From assembly GCF_022701195.1 (NCBI RefSeq), contig NZ_CP078089.1, forward strand, positions 2,046,001 through 2,110,000: a DNA stretch of 64,000 bases. Direction: 5' to 3'. Source of the DNA: Allobaculum mucilyticum. GTDB lineage: Bacteria > Bacillota_I > Bacilli_A > Erysipelotrichales > Erysipelotrichaceae. Made by a program: the position numbers and the translations under genes. A model generated the notes under the pieces. It saw only the letters and a program-made list of their open reading frames with translations, had not been told where the DNA came from and did no database searches. Shown piece by piece: positions 55,925 through 64,000 of this stretch; the stretch's first letter is position 1; every line of letters begins with the position of its first letter.

Positions 55925-57964
55925 ATGTGGATTACAGCAGGAATTATTACCTACATTCTGTTCTGGCTGATCTGCATCGTTTCTTATACTGTTCATTACC
56001 TGACAGAAGTTATTCAGGTAACCAGCTTCTCGCAGATTCTCTATACGATGAATGCAGGCGCGGAAGGAGCAGAAGGAACGATCGGAACGGCAGTTGCCGG
56101 GTTCTTTCAGTCTTACTGGCTGCTGCTTGTGCTGGGAACCGCGGTACTCGCTGCCTATATTTATGTGTGTGTGAAGCGCGCCAAACTGAAGAAGACAGGC
56201 ATTGCCCTTTTCCCGGATAAAAAATGGAACGCCGCATTTAACGGTTCGTCCATTGTTGCCCTGTGTCTGGCTTCCGTAATGCTTCTGACAGGCTTTACCA
56301 GCGGTCTTGAAGAAGTCGGCTACAGCGAATTCAAGGAAAACGTGAACCGTGTCAGCGACCTGTACGAAGAAAACTATGTCGAACCGGCGCAGACAACGAT
56401 TACCTTCCCTGAAAAGAAGCGCAACCTCATTCACATTGTCATGGAATCGATGGAAAGCACCTTTACCTGCCGCGAAAATGGAGGCGGGTATAAAGAAGAT
56501 CTGATTCCAAACCTCTATGTCCGTTCGCAGGAAGGCCAGAGCTTTGCCGCAAACGGCGATACAACCATCAACGGCGCCTATGTCACAAACAACTCCGGCT
56601 GGACTGTTGCCGGTCTTGTCGCACAGAGCGCTGCCGTTCCTCTGAATGTCGGCAACGCCGCATTCACATCCAACCTGGATAAAGACATGGTCTTTATGCC
56701 GCACCTGCGTACGCTTGGCGACATTCTTGAAGACGAAGGCTATAACAACTACTTCATGTGCGGATCGGACGGCCAGTATGCCGGCCGTGCCAACTACTAT
56801 AAGCAGCATGGCAACTACACGATCCTTGACTATGAAGAAGCCGAAAAAGAGAAAGCCATCCCGGAAGGCTACCGTGTCTGGTGGGGATTTGAAGACCAGA
56901 AACTGTACCCCTGGGCTCAGAAGACGCTCACCGAGATTTCCTCAAAAGATGAGCCGTTCAACTTCACTCTTCTGACTGTCGATACGCACTTCACTGACGG
57001 CTACAAGTGTGAACAGTGCGAAGACGAATTCGACACGCAGTACAAAAATGTCATCAGCTGCTCGGACCGCCAGATGAACGAGTTCATCGACTGGATTCAG
57101 CAGCAGGATTTCTACGAAGATACAACCATTGTCATCTCCGGCGACCATCTGAGCATGGACGGTTCGGTTGCCCAGAACATCCCGGGCGGCTATGACCGTA
57201 AAGCCTACTTCACCGTTCTCAACGGTCCGGAATACACCACGGATACAAGCCGTGAATACTGCACGCTCGATATTTTCCCGACAATCGTTGAAGCCATGGG
57301 CGCAAAGATCGACGGCGGAAAACTCGGCCTTGGCACAAGCCTGTATTCGGGCGAAGAAACTCTGATTGAGCGCATGGGTCTGCGTCAGCTCAATGCAGAA
57401 CTGACCGCTGCTTCGGATTACTACAATGACGTCATCATGAGCGGTGACGAAACCGATCCGGATAAGAAGAAAGAACCGGCTAAGGAAATGATCGAACAGC
57501 CGGATGGCGAACAGTACGAAGAGAACCGCGACAACTTCAGCGATCCGAATTACGCATGGACCGCACCGGCTGTTCCGTACTATCCCACCTACGCTCCGCC
57601 AGTAACTCCAACGCCGGAAGATCCTGAACAGCCTGGTACGCCGATTGGATCGGATCCAGGTACAAACGGAGGCGGATCGCAGACACCTGTTCCGCCGACC
57701 AGCCAGACTCCAACACCGGAACCTCCGGTAAGTACAGATCCGCTGCCTGATCCTCCGGTCAGCACCGTACCGGATCCGCAGCCCCCTGTTGACCCGACAC
57801 CGGAACCGCCAGCCACACCTGATCCGGGACCATCGGATCCAGGAGCAATCGATCCTGGAACGACACCTCCAGCAGATGCCGGAGGAACGCCTTCTGCTCC
57901 AGCAGCAGTGCCGGATGCAGGAGCGGGCGCACAGGAAGCTCCTGCAGCTTCTGCCGTTCAGTAA
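55925..57964 (+). CDS. LTA synthase / OpgB-like phosphoglycerol transferase with long Pro/Thr-rich tail
   Basis: A 679-residue membrane-anchored sulfatase-fold enzyme. Three hydrophobic segments lie in residues 1-125. The extracellular domain has a metal Glu in HIVMESMEST (about 170), a likely nucleophile Thr in NNSGWTVAGLVAQ (about 223, as in OpgB/MdoB GWTxAGxVAxQ), and GDHLSMD near 410. Such enzymes move glycerol phosphate from phosphatidylglycerol to teichoic acid or glycans. Fewer membrane helices than the five of LtaS are present. The last 130 residues are a Pro/Thr/Asp/Gly-rich repeat tail with many PPVxxxP units, which could span or bind the cell wall. aaaggat precedes the ATG. It is flanked by terminators and is its own unit. 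Confidence 0.8.
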   Translation: MWITAGIITYILFWLICIVSYTVHYLTEVIQVTSFSQILYTMNAGAEGAEGTIGTAVAGFFQSYWLLLVLGTAVLAAYIYVCVKRAKLKKTGIALFPDKKWNAAFNGSSIVALCLASVMLLTGFTSGLEEVGYSEFKENVNRVSDLYEENYVEPAQTTITFPEKKRNLIHIVMESMESTFTCRENGGGYKEDLIPNLYVRSQEGQSFAANGDTTINGAYVTNNSGWTVAGLVAQSAAVPLNVGNAAFTSNLDKDMVFMPHLRTLGDILEDEGYNNYFMCGSDGQYAGRANYYKQHGNYTILDYEEAEKEKAIPEGYRVWWGFEDQKLYPWAQKTLTEISSKDEPFNFTLLTVDTHFTDGYKCEQCEDEFDTQYKNVISCSDRQMNEFIDWIQQQDFYEDTTIVISGDHLSMDGSVAQNIPGGYDRKAYFTVLNGPEYTTDTSREYCTLDIFPTIVEAMGAKIDGGKLGLGTSLYSGEETLIERMGLRQLNAELTAASDYYNDVIMSGDETDPDKKKEPAKEMIEQPDGEQYEENRDNFSDPNYAWTAPAVPYYPTYAPPVTPTPEDPEQPGTPIGSDPGTNGGGSQTPVPPTSQTPTPEPPVSTDPLPDPPVSTVPDPQPPVDPTPEPPATPDPGPSDPGAIDPGTTPPADAGGTPSAPAAVPDAGAGAQEAPAASAVQ

Positions 57965-57992
57965 TACAGACAATCTGATTTATCCAGCAGTC

Positions 57993-58034
57993 AAGCCGGA
58001 ATTCTTTCATTGCGAAGAGTTCCGGCTTTTTCAT
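57993..58034 (+). terminator. Intrinsic terminator
   Basis: AAGCCGGAA (57993-58001) pairs with TTCCGGCTT (58020-58028), followed by TTTCATTTT. Confidence 0.85.
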
Positions 58035-58177
58035 TTTCGCTGGAAAACGGCCAGACAGTCAGAATCCGCAGACAGGCTGCAATGGTGATGAAGCGAGAGT
58101 TCCAAACGATTTTTGGTGCACTTGTGTACTCTTAGCACAGGTTTCCTGCCCTTTTGTGTCTGTTCGCCAAACTTTTT

Positions 58178-58206
58178 TTGTTTTTGAAAATCGCCGCGCC
58201 TACAAT
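58178..58206 (+). promoter_or_regulatory. Upstream promoter of the ilv operon
   Basis: TTGTTT (58178-58183), 17 nt, TACAAT (58201-58206). The transcript would have a leader of about 165 nt containing CTTTCAGAAAAG (from 58231) and GTTTTCAGAGAAG (from 58249). Confidence 0.5.
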
Positions 58207-58321
58207 GAAAGAACCTGATTCGACGGAGCGCTTTCAGAAAAGTGAAAACGTTTTCAGAGAAGTGGGATTGTAAGAAATCTGAAAGAAATTTTCAAAGGTC
58301 TGAAACTTGTTTCATCTTAAA

Positions 58322-58350
58322 TTGCGCGGCATTTTCAGCTGTGCTATAAA
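58322..58350 (+). promoter_or_regulatory. Proximal promoter of the ilv operon
   Basis: TTGCGC (58322-58327), 17 nt, TATAAA (58345-58350) with a TG one base before it. The leader is only about 23 nt, which leaves no room for a T-box or peptide attenuator, so control by a DNA-binding protein is more likely. Confidence 0.6.
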
Positions 58351-58379
58351 AGACCTAATCGAAAAAAGGAAGGGTATTT

Positions 58380-60062
58380 ATGAAATTAAGCGGTGCTGAA
58401 ATCATCGTAGAAAGCCTGATCGAACAGGGTGTAGATACCGTATTCGGCTATCCTGGCGGACAGGTTATTGATCTGTACGATGCTCTCTACGCCAGTTCCG
58501 ACCGGCTCACGCATGTGCTCTGCTCACATGAACAGCATGCCTGCCATGCTGCAGACGGATACTTCCGTGCAACAGGAAAAGTCGGAACCGTGATCGCCAC
58601 CTCCGGCCCTGGAGCGACCAACCTGGTCACCGGCATCGCGACGGCGTACCTCGATTCCGTTCCTCTTATTGCCATTACAGGAAACGTATCGAGAAACCTG
58701 ATTGGACGCGACTCTTTTCAGGAAGTTGATATTACCGGCGTCACTCTGCCGGTAACCAAACACAACTTCTTTGTCAGCGATCCATCCAAACTTGCAGAGA
58801 CGATTCACAGGGCTTTTGAAATCGCCATGTCCGGCCGTCCCGGTCCGGTTCTGATTGATGTCCCCAAAGACATTCAGCAGATGCAGATTGAATACGAACC
58901 CCTTGGCAAAGCGCATAAGGCCGTAGAGAAAACAGTGAATGAAAAACAGATGGCTGCCGCAGTTGAGATGATCAACGAAAGCCAGCGGCCATACATCTAT
59001 ATCGGCGGCGGATCTCTTGGTGCAGATGTATCGAAAGAGATCATGGAGCTTGCTGAAAAGATCGATGCGCCGATCGGCTGCACCCTGATGGGTCTGTCGG
59101 CTGTATCGGTCGATCACCCAAGATACCTTGGCATGGAAGGCATGCATGGTCACTACGCCTCTTCGATGGCGCAGAACGAATGCGACCTGATCCTTGCCAT
59201 CGGCTGCCGGTTCTCGGACCGTGCAACCGGAAATGTAAAGAAATACGCCAGACAGGCGAAAATCCTGCAGCTCGATATCGATGCAGCTGAGCTGAATAAA
59301 AACGTTGCTGTCAACCTCGGTCTGGCCGGCGACATTCACGATGCAGTGATCCGCATGCTCAATGCAGTCGATCGAAAAGAACGTCCGGCATGGCATCAGC
59401 GCATTCAGGACCTTAAACAGGAAGAGCTCAACCAGCAGGAACAGCTTGCCAATCCGCATAAGCTCACTCCGCAGGCACTCATTCATGAAGTTGCCCGCTA
59501 TGCAGAAGATGCAACCCCGATTGCGACCGATGTCGGTCAGCACCAGATGTGGGTAGCACAGTCCTATCCGTTCAAGCAGCCAAGAACCTTCGTATCTTCC
59601 GGCGGCCTTGGAACGATGGGCTTCGGACTTGGCGCTGCGATCGGCGCAGCATTCGGTTCGAAAAAGCGCACGCTGCTTTTCACCGGCGATGGTTCGTTTG
59701 GCATGAACCTTGGCGAACTGGCCACCCTGAAAGCAACAGGTGCACCGGTTGTCATTATCGTCTTTAACAACAAAGTCCTCGGCATGGTTCGTCAGTGGCA
59801 GACGCTCTTCTATGGCGCCCACTACTCGAACACGAACCTCGATGAGCGCCAGAGCGACTTCGCAAAGATTGCGGAAGCCTTCGGCATTCCCGGATTCCGT
59901 ATTGAAACGCTTGAAGAGATGCCGGCTGTCATTGCCCGCGCAATGGCCAAGACTGGCCCCGTTCTGATCGATGTCCAGATCGACCGTGACGAATTTGTTC
60001 TTCCGATGCTTCCGCCAGGAGGCAGCATGGATCAGATCATCACCATGCGGGAGGAAATCTGA
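58380..60062 (+). CDS. ilvB: Acetolactate synthase, large catalytic subunit
   Basis: A 560-residue ThDP enzyme that condenses two pyruvates, or pyruvate with 2-ketobutyrate, as first common step to Val, Leu and Ile. Visible: the catalytic Glu in LCSHEQHACHAADGYFRATG, TSGPGATNLVTG, the FAD/AHAS-type RDSFQEVDITGVTLPVTKHNF, and the ThDP-Mg motif GDGSFGMNLGEL...FNN. aaaggaaggg lies before the ATG. The stop overlaps the start of ilvN (TGATG). Confidence 0.96.
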   Translation: MKLSGAEIIVESLIEQGVDTVFGYPGGQVIDLYDALYASSDRLTHVLCSHEQHACHAADGYFRATGKVGTVIATSGPGATNLVTGIATAYLDSVPLIAITGNVSRNLIGRDSFQEVDITGVTLPVTKHNFFVSDPSKLAETIHRAFEIAMSGRPGPVLIDVPKDIQQMQIEYEPLGKAHKAVEKTVNEKQMAAAVEMINESQRPYIYIGGGSLGADVSKEIMELAEKIDAPIGCTLMGLSAVSVDHPRYLGMEGMHGHYASSMAQNECDLILAIGCRFSDRATGNVKKYARQAKILQLDIDAAELNKNVAVNLGLAGDIHDAVIRMLNAVDRKERPAWHQRIQDLKQEELNQQEQLANPHKLTPQALIHEVARYAEDATPIATDVGQHQMWVAQSYPFKQPRTFVSSGGLGTMGFGLGAAIGAAFGSKKRTLLFTGDGSFGMNLGELATLKATGAPVVIIVFNNKVLGMVRQWQTLFYGAHYSNTNLDERQSDFAKIAEAFGIPGFRIETLEEMPAVIARAMAKTGPVLIDVQIDRDEFVLPMLPPGGSMDQIITMREEI

Positions 60063-60610
60063 TGGAAAAATTTGAAATTGCCTGCCTCGTAGACAACTCT
60101 GCAGGCGTTCTGACCCGCGTTGCCAGCATGTTTACCCGTCGTGGCTTCAATATCAATTCGCTGACCGTCGGCGCGACCGAAGATCCCGAAGTTTCCCGGA
60201 TTACCATTTCCGTCTTCGGCGATCAGAAAATCCGCTCGCAGTGCATCAAGCAGCTGCGCAAGCTCGTATCCGTAAAAAACGTCCGTGAAATGATTCCGGC
60301 TGAACGCGTATCGAGAGAACTTGCGCTGATCAAGCTGCGCAACACCCCTGAAACCCGCCCGGAAATCGTATCGGCAGTCGATATTTTCCGCTGCAAGATT
60401 ATCGATTTCTCACCCAATACGCTGTGCGTAGAGATTACCGGTGAAACATCCAAGATTGATGCGTTCCTGGAAATCGTACGCCCCTACGGCATTCTTGAAA
60501 TGTCGAGAACCGGCGTTGTCGCCCTGCAGCGCGGCTGCCACTATCTCTATGAAGAAGAAGTCAGCGAAAGTGCCTTCATGGAGACCGATCGAAACGATCT
60601 GCTCGGCTGA
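60062..60610 (+). CDS. ilvN: Acetolactate synthase, small regulatory subunit
   Basis: A 182-residue subunit that activates the large subunit and gives valine feedback inhibition. The N-terminal ACT domain (FEIACLVDNSAGVLTRVASMFTRRGFNINSLTV) contains the Asn and Gly residues of the valine site; the C-terminal ACT-like half (IDAFLEIVRPYGILEMSRTGVVALQRG) is typical of the IlvH/IlvN family. Its ATG overlaps the ilvB stop by one base, so the two subunits are made together. ilvC follows after 182 nt. Confidence 0.95.
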   Translation: MEKFEIACLVDNSAGVLTRVASMFTRRGFNINSLTVGATEDPEVSRITISVFGDQKIRSQCIKQLRKLVSVKNVREMIPAERVSRELALIKLRNTPETRPEIVSAVDIFRCKIIDFSPNTLCVEITGETSKIDAFLEIVRPYGILEMSRTGVVALQRGCHYLYEEEVSESAFMETDRNDLLG

Positions 60611-60705
60611 TTCAGCCGTAAAGATAGAACCAGGATCAGTGATCCTGATGCTTGCTCCAGACCATCCGGAACATGAACAGCTGAAGATAAGCTGATTCGA
60701 TCTGA

Positions 60706-61812
<1,107 letters not shown>

Positions 61813-61866
61813 AAAAAGAGTCGAAACAGCTGTTTTTTAAACACGCTGAATCGTTATCTGCAGACA

Positions 61867-61891
61867 AAAAGCCCGGTCACGGGCTTTTCCT
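61867..61891 (+). terminator. Hairpin between ilvC and ilvD
   Basis: AAAGCCCG-GTCA-CGGGCTTT with TT after it. If ilvD belongs to the same transcript this is a partial terminator, otherwise ilvD has its own promoter. Confidence 0.7.
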
Positions 61892-61931
61892 GCTTCTGCA
61901 AGACTGTCTGCAAAGAGAAGAAAGGAACCCA

Positions 61932-63590
61932 ATGAAGAGCGATGAAATGAAGAAGGGGTTTGACAAAGCCCCGCAGCGAAGTCTGCTGCACGCCCTGGGT
62001 CTGACTCAGGAAGAAATCGACCGCCCGATTGTGGGCATCGTTTCCAGCTATAACGAAATTGTTCCCGGTCACATGAACCTGGATAAAATTACCGAAGCCG
62101 TCAAAATGGGCGTCTCCATGGCCGGCGGTACCCCGATTGTCTTCCCGGCAATTGCGGTTTGCGACGGTATTGCGATGGGCCACAACGGCATGCGCTACTC
62201 TCTGGTCACCCGCGACCTGATCGCCGATTCGACTGAAGCTATGGCACTTGCACATGCTTTTGATGCGCTGGTCATGGTCCCAAACTGCGACAAGAACGTT
62301 CCAGGTTTGCTCATGGCAGCCGCCCGTCTGAACCTGCCGACGATCTTTGTCTCCGGCGGACCGATGCTTGCTGGCCGCATTGACCGGCATAAAACGTCTC
62401 TTTCGAGCATGTTTGAAGCTGTCGGTGCCTACAAAGCCGGCAAGATCGACGAAGCCAAGCTCGATGAATTCGAGAAAAATACCTGCCCGTCCTGCGGATC
62501 GTGCTCTGGTATGTATACCGCCAACTCTCACAACTGCCTGTCCGAAGTACTTGGCATGGCACTCAAAGGCAACGGAACCGTTCCGGCTGTCTACTCCAAA
62601 CGCATTGAACTGGCGAAGCACGCCGGCATGCAGGTTATGGAACTGTTCCGTCAGGATATCCGTCCGCGCGACATCATGACGGAAGCGGCATTCCGCAACG
62701 CCCTGACTGCCGATATGGCTCTTGGCTGCTCCACCAACTCGATGCTCCACCTGCCTGCAATCGCACATGAATGCGGCATCGATATCGATCTTGATGAAGT
62801 CAATAACATCTCTGAACATACGCCAAATCTCTGCCACCTTGCTCCTGCAGGTCCAACCTATATGGAAGATCTCGATGAAGCCGGCGGCGTCTATGCGGTT
62901 CTTAAAGAACTCGAAGAAGCTGGCCTGATTGATACGAGCGTTATGACTGTTACCGGCAAAACGCTCCATGAAAACCTCGCAGATGCGAAAAACCTTGATC
63001 CGGAAATTATCCGTCCACTCGACAATCCGTATACAAAAACTGGCGGCCTGGCTGTACTCAAAGGCAACCTGGCACCGGATGGCTGCGTTGTAAAACGTTC
63101 TGCTGTTGCTCCGGAAATGCTCGTTCATACCGGACCGGCCAATGTCTTTGAATCTGAGGAAGAATGCATTGCCGGCATCTTTGGCGGCAAAGTCAAATCC
63201 GGCGATGTCGTTGTCATCCGCAATGAAGGACCGGCTGGCGGACCTGGCATGCGCGAAATGTTATCGCCGACCTCTGCAATTGCCGGAATGGGTCTCGATA
63301 AGGAAGTCGCTCTGATTACCGACGGCCGTTTCTCGGGTGCAACCCGCGGCGCTTCGATCGGTCACATTTCTCCGGAAGCCTGCAAAGGCGGCCTGATCGG
63401 CTATGTGCAGAACGGCGATATGATTTCCATCAATATTCCTGAATACTCCATTTCTCTGCTTGTCGATGAGCAGGAAATTGAACGCCGTAAAAAAGAGATG
63501 CCTGTACGTGAACCAAGACCGGTTGATGGCTATCTCAAACGCTACCGCAAGGCAGTATCCGGTGCCGATAAAGGCGCTGTCCTTTCATGA
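61932..63590 (+). CDS. ilvD: Dihydroxy-acid dehydratase
   Basis: A 552-residue Fe-S enzyme that dehydrates dihydroxy acids to the 2-keto acids used by IlvE. Cluster ligands are in PNCDKNVPG and [39 protein letters not shown] and [19 protein letters not shown] are signature blocks. aaagaagaaagga lies before the ATG. The stop overlaps the start of the next gene (ATGA). It completes the ilvBNCD set for valine. Confidence 0.96.
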   Translation: MKSDEMKKGFDKAPQRSLLHALGLTQEEIDRPIVGIVSSYNEIVPGHMNLDKITEAVKMGVSMAGGTPIVFPAIAVCDGIAMGHNGMRYSLVTRDLIADSTEAMALAHAFDALVMVPNCDKNVPGLLMAAARLNLPTIFVSGGPMLAGRIDRHKTSLSSMFEAVGAYKAGKIDEAKLDEFEKNTCPSCGSCSGMYTANSHNCLSEVLGMALKGNGTVPAVYSKRIELAKHAGMQVMELFRQDIRPRDIMTEAAFRNALTADMALGCSTNSMLHLPAIAHECGIDIDLDEVNNISEHTPNLCHLAPAGPTYMEDLDEAGGVYAVLKELEEAGLIDTSVMTVTGKTLHENLADAKNLDPEIIRPLDNPYTKTGGLAVLKGNLAPDGCVVKRSAVAPEMLVHTGPANVFESEEECIAGIFGGKVKSGDVVVIRNEGPAGGPGMREMLSPTSAIAGMGLDKEVALITDGRFSGATRGASIGHISPEACKGGLIGYVQNGDMISINIPEYSISLLVDEQEIERRKKEMPVREPRPVDGYLKRYRKAVSGADKGAVLS

Positions 63591-64000
63591 GTACCCCGTT
63601 TGATCCGCTGACACTCAGTCAGTCGCTGCGTGAACTCTCGGTCTTCATGGATCTGTATGAAGATGAAGTCTTCATGGCGTTCTGCGACATGATCGACCAT
63701 ATGCCAGACCGGCATCTGCTGCCTCAGAAAATGGCACGCTTTGCGGGTCTGCTCTATAAGCACAGAACCGACAACTGGGCTGACTATCTCGAGCAGCAGG
63801 TCCTGACGATGGAGACCTGCCTGGTTCATGAACCAAGTGCCGTATCCAGCCATGATCCATCCATCCGCGAAGACTGCTCATCTGTCATGTTCCAGAGCGC
63901 GATGCGCGAACTTTCCGATCTGTCACTGTCCGGTGCCGTTACGACAAAGAAAGTTCTGGCCACCGCTCCGGCGATGTGGATTGCCGAACATAAAAACCTG
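63587..64000 (+). CDS. Unidentified gene, 5' part only
   Basis: An open frame from the ATG at 63587, overlapping the ilvD stop by 4 nt, runs 138 codons to the window edge without a stop. The protein starts [20 protein letters not shown] and is helical and Asp/Leu-rich. I cannot name its family from this part; the N-terminal region of a DUF815-type AAA ATPase is one possibility, held weakly. The overlap suggests co-translation with ilvD. Confidence 0.6.
   Translation, partial: MSTPFDPLTLSQSLRELSVFMDLYEDEVFMAFCDMIDHMPDRHLLPQKMARFAGLLYKHRTDNWADYLEQQVLTMETCLVHEPSAVSSHDPSIREDCSSVMFQSAMRELSDLSLSGAVTTKKVLATAPAMWIAEHKNL

Noticed and set aside
56942-57973. 343-codon minus-strand frame across the Pro/Thr tail of the phosphoglycerol transferase
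   Set aside because: Complement of a repeat-rich coding region; Arg/Trp/Ser-rich nonsense composition.
58207-58379. T-box or leader-peptide attenuator for ilv
   Set aside because: No T-box consensus, no terminator and no BCAA-codon-rich frame in the leader. The same negative result for asnA (51598-51900) and liv (17707-18154).
60633-60647. Dyad AGGATCAGTGATCCT between ilvN and ilvC
   Set aside because: No T run follows and the stem is short, so I do not call a terminator; possible processing or binding site but unsupported.

Overview
The window reads as chromosome of a low-to-mid G+C Gram-positive bacterium of the Firmicutes, most likely class Erysipelotrichia. I infer this from strong aaggagg ribosome sites, lipoprotein signal peptides, DUF951, an AsnA-type asparagine synthetase, and an RpoB of about 1415 residues that carries Asn where most bacteria have the rifampicin-contact His. 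The species cannot be named from sequence alone. No rRNA, tRNA or CRISPR array was seen.

Layout. 1-4570: 3' end of tpiA, then envelope genes (GT2 glycosyltransferase, DUF6020-type membrane protein, acyltransferase-3). 4571-7410: AT-rich non-coding stretch and an IS1182-family element with a 7-bp target duplication. 7518-13083: secreted NlpC/P60-like protein, then ispF-dtd-folD-DUF951-ychF housekeeping cluster and an M50 protease. 13164-17706: a compound transposon bounded by a 10-bp target duplication, made of two different but related IS4-type elements; its cargo is four small phage-like genes behind a structured leader that looks like a transcription attenuator. 18155-23441: branched-chain amino acid ABC transporter livKHMGF plus a CBS-ACT sensor gene. 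23445-25094: second copy of the 1650-bp IS. 25437-32108: secreted DUF5648-repeat protein, frameshifted SUKH gene, lipoprotein, DUF3783 protein, and a trkA-trkH potassium uptake pair broken by several indels. 32468-42478: rpoB-rpoC and a phosphohexomutase. 42640-44289: third IS copy. 44575-57964: frameshifted clan GH-A glycosidase, GH13 enzyme, MazG-like protein, asnA, MATE exporter, ilvE, acetyltransferase, and an LTA-synthase/OpgB-like enzyme with a long Pro/Thr tail. 58178-64000: ilvB-ilvN-ilvC-ilvD and the start of an unidentified gene.

How it fits together. Branched-chain amino acid metabolism is a recurrent theme: import (liv), last-step transamination (ilvE) and de novo synthesis (ilvBNCD), with no T-box seen in front of any of them but a short TTTCAGA-type motif shared by liv and ilv upstream regions. 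The mobile fraction is young: three 1650-bp IS copies encode identical transposases, all with intact inverted ends, and two of them sit just after intrinsic terminators. Frameshifts in SUKH, trkA, trkH and the GH-A gene could be real decay or uncorrected sequencing indels; the reads would decide.
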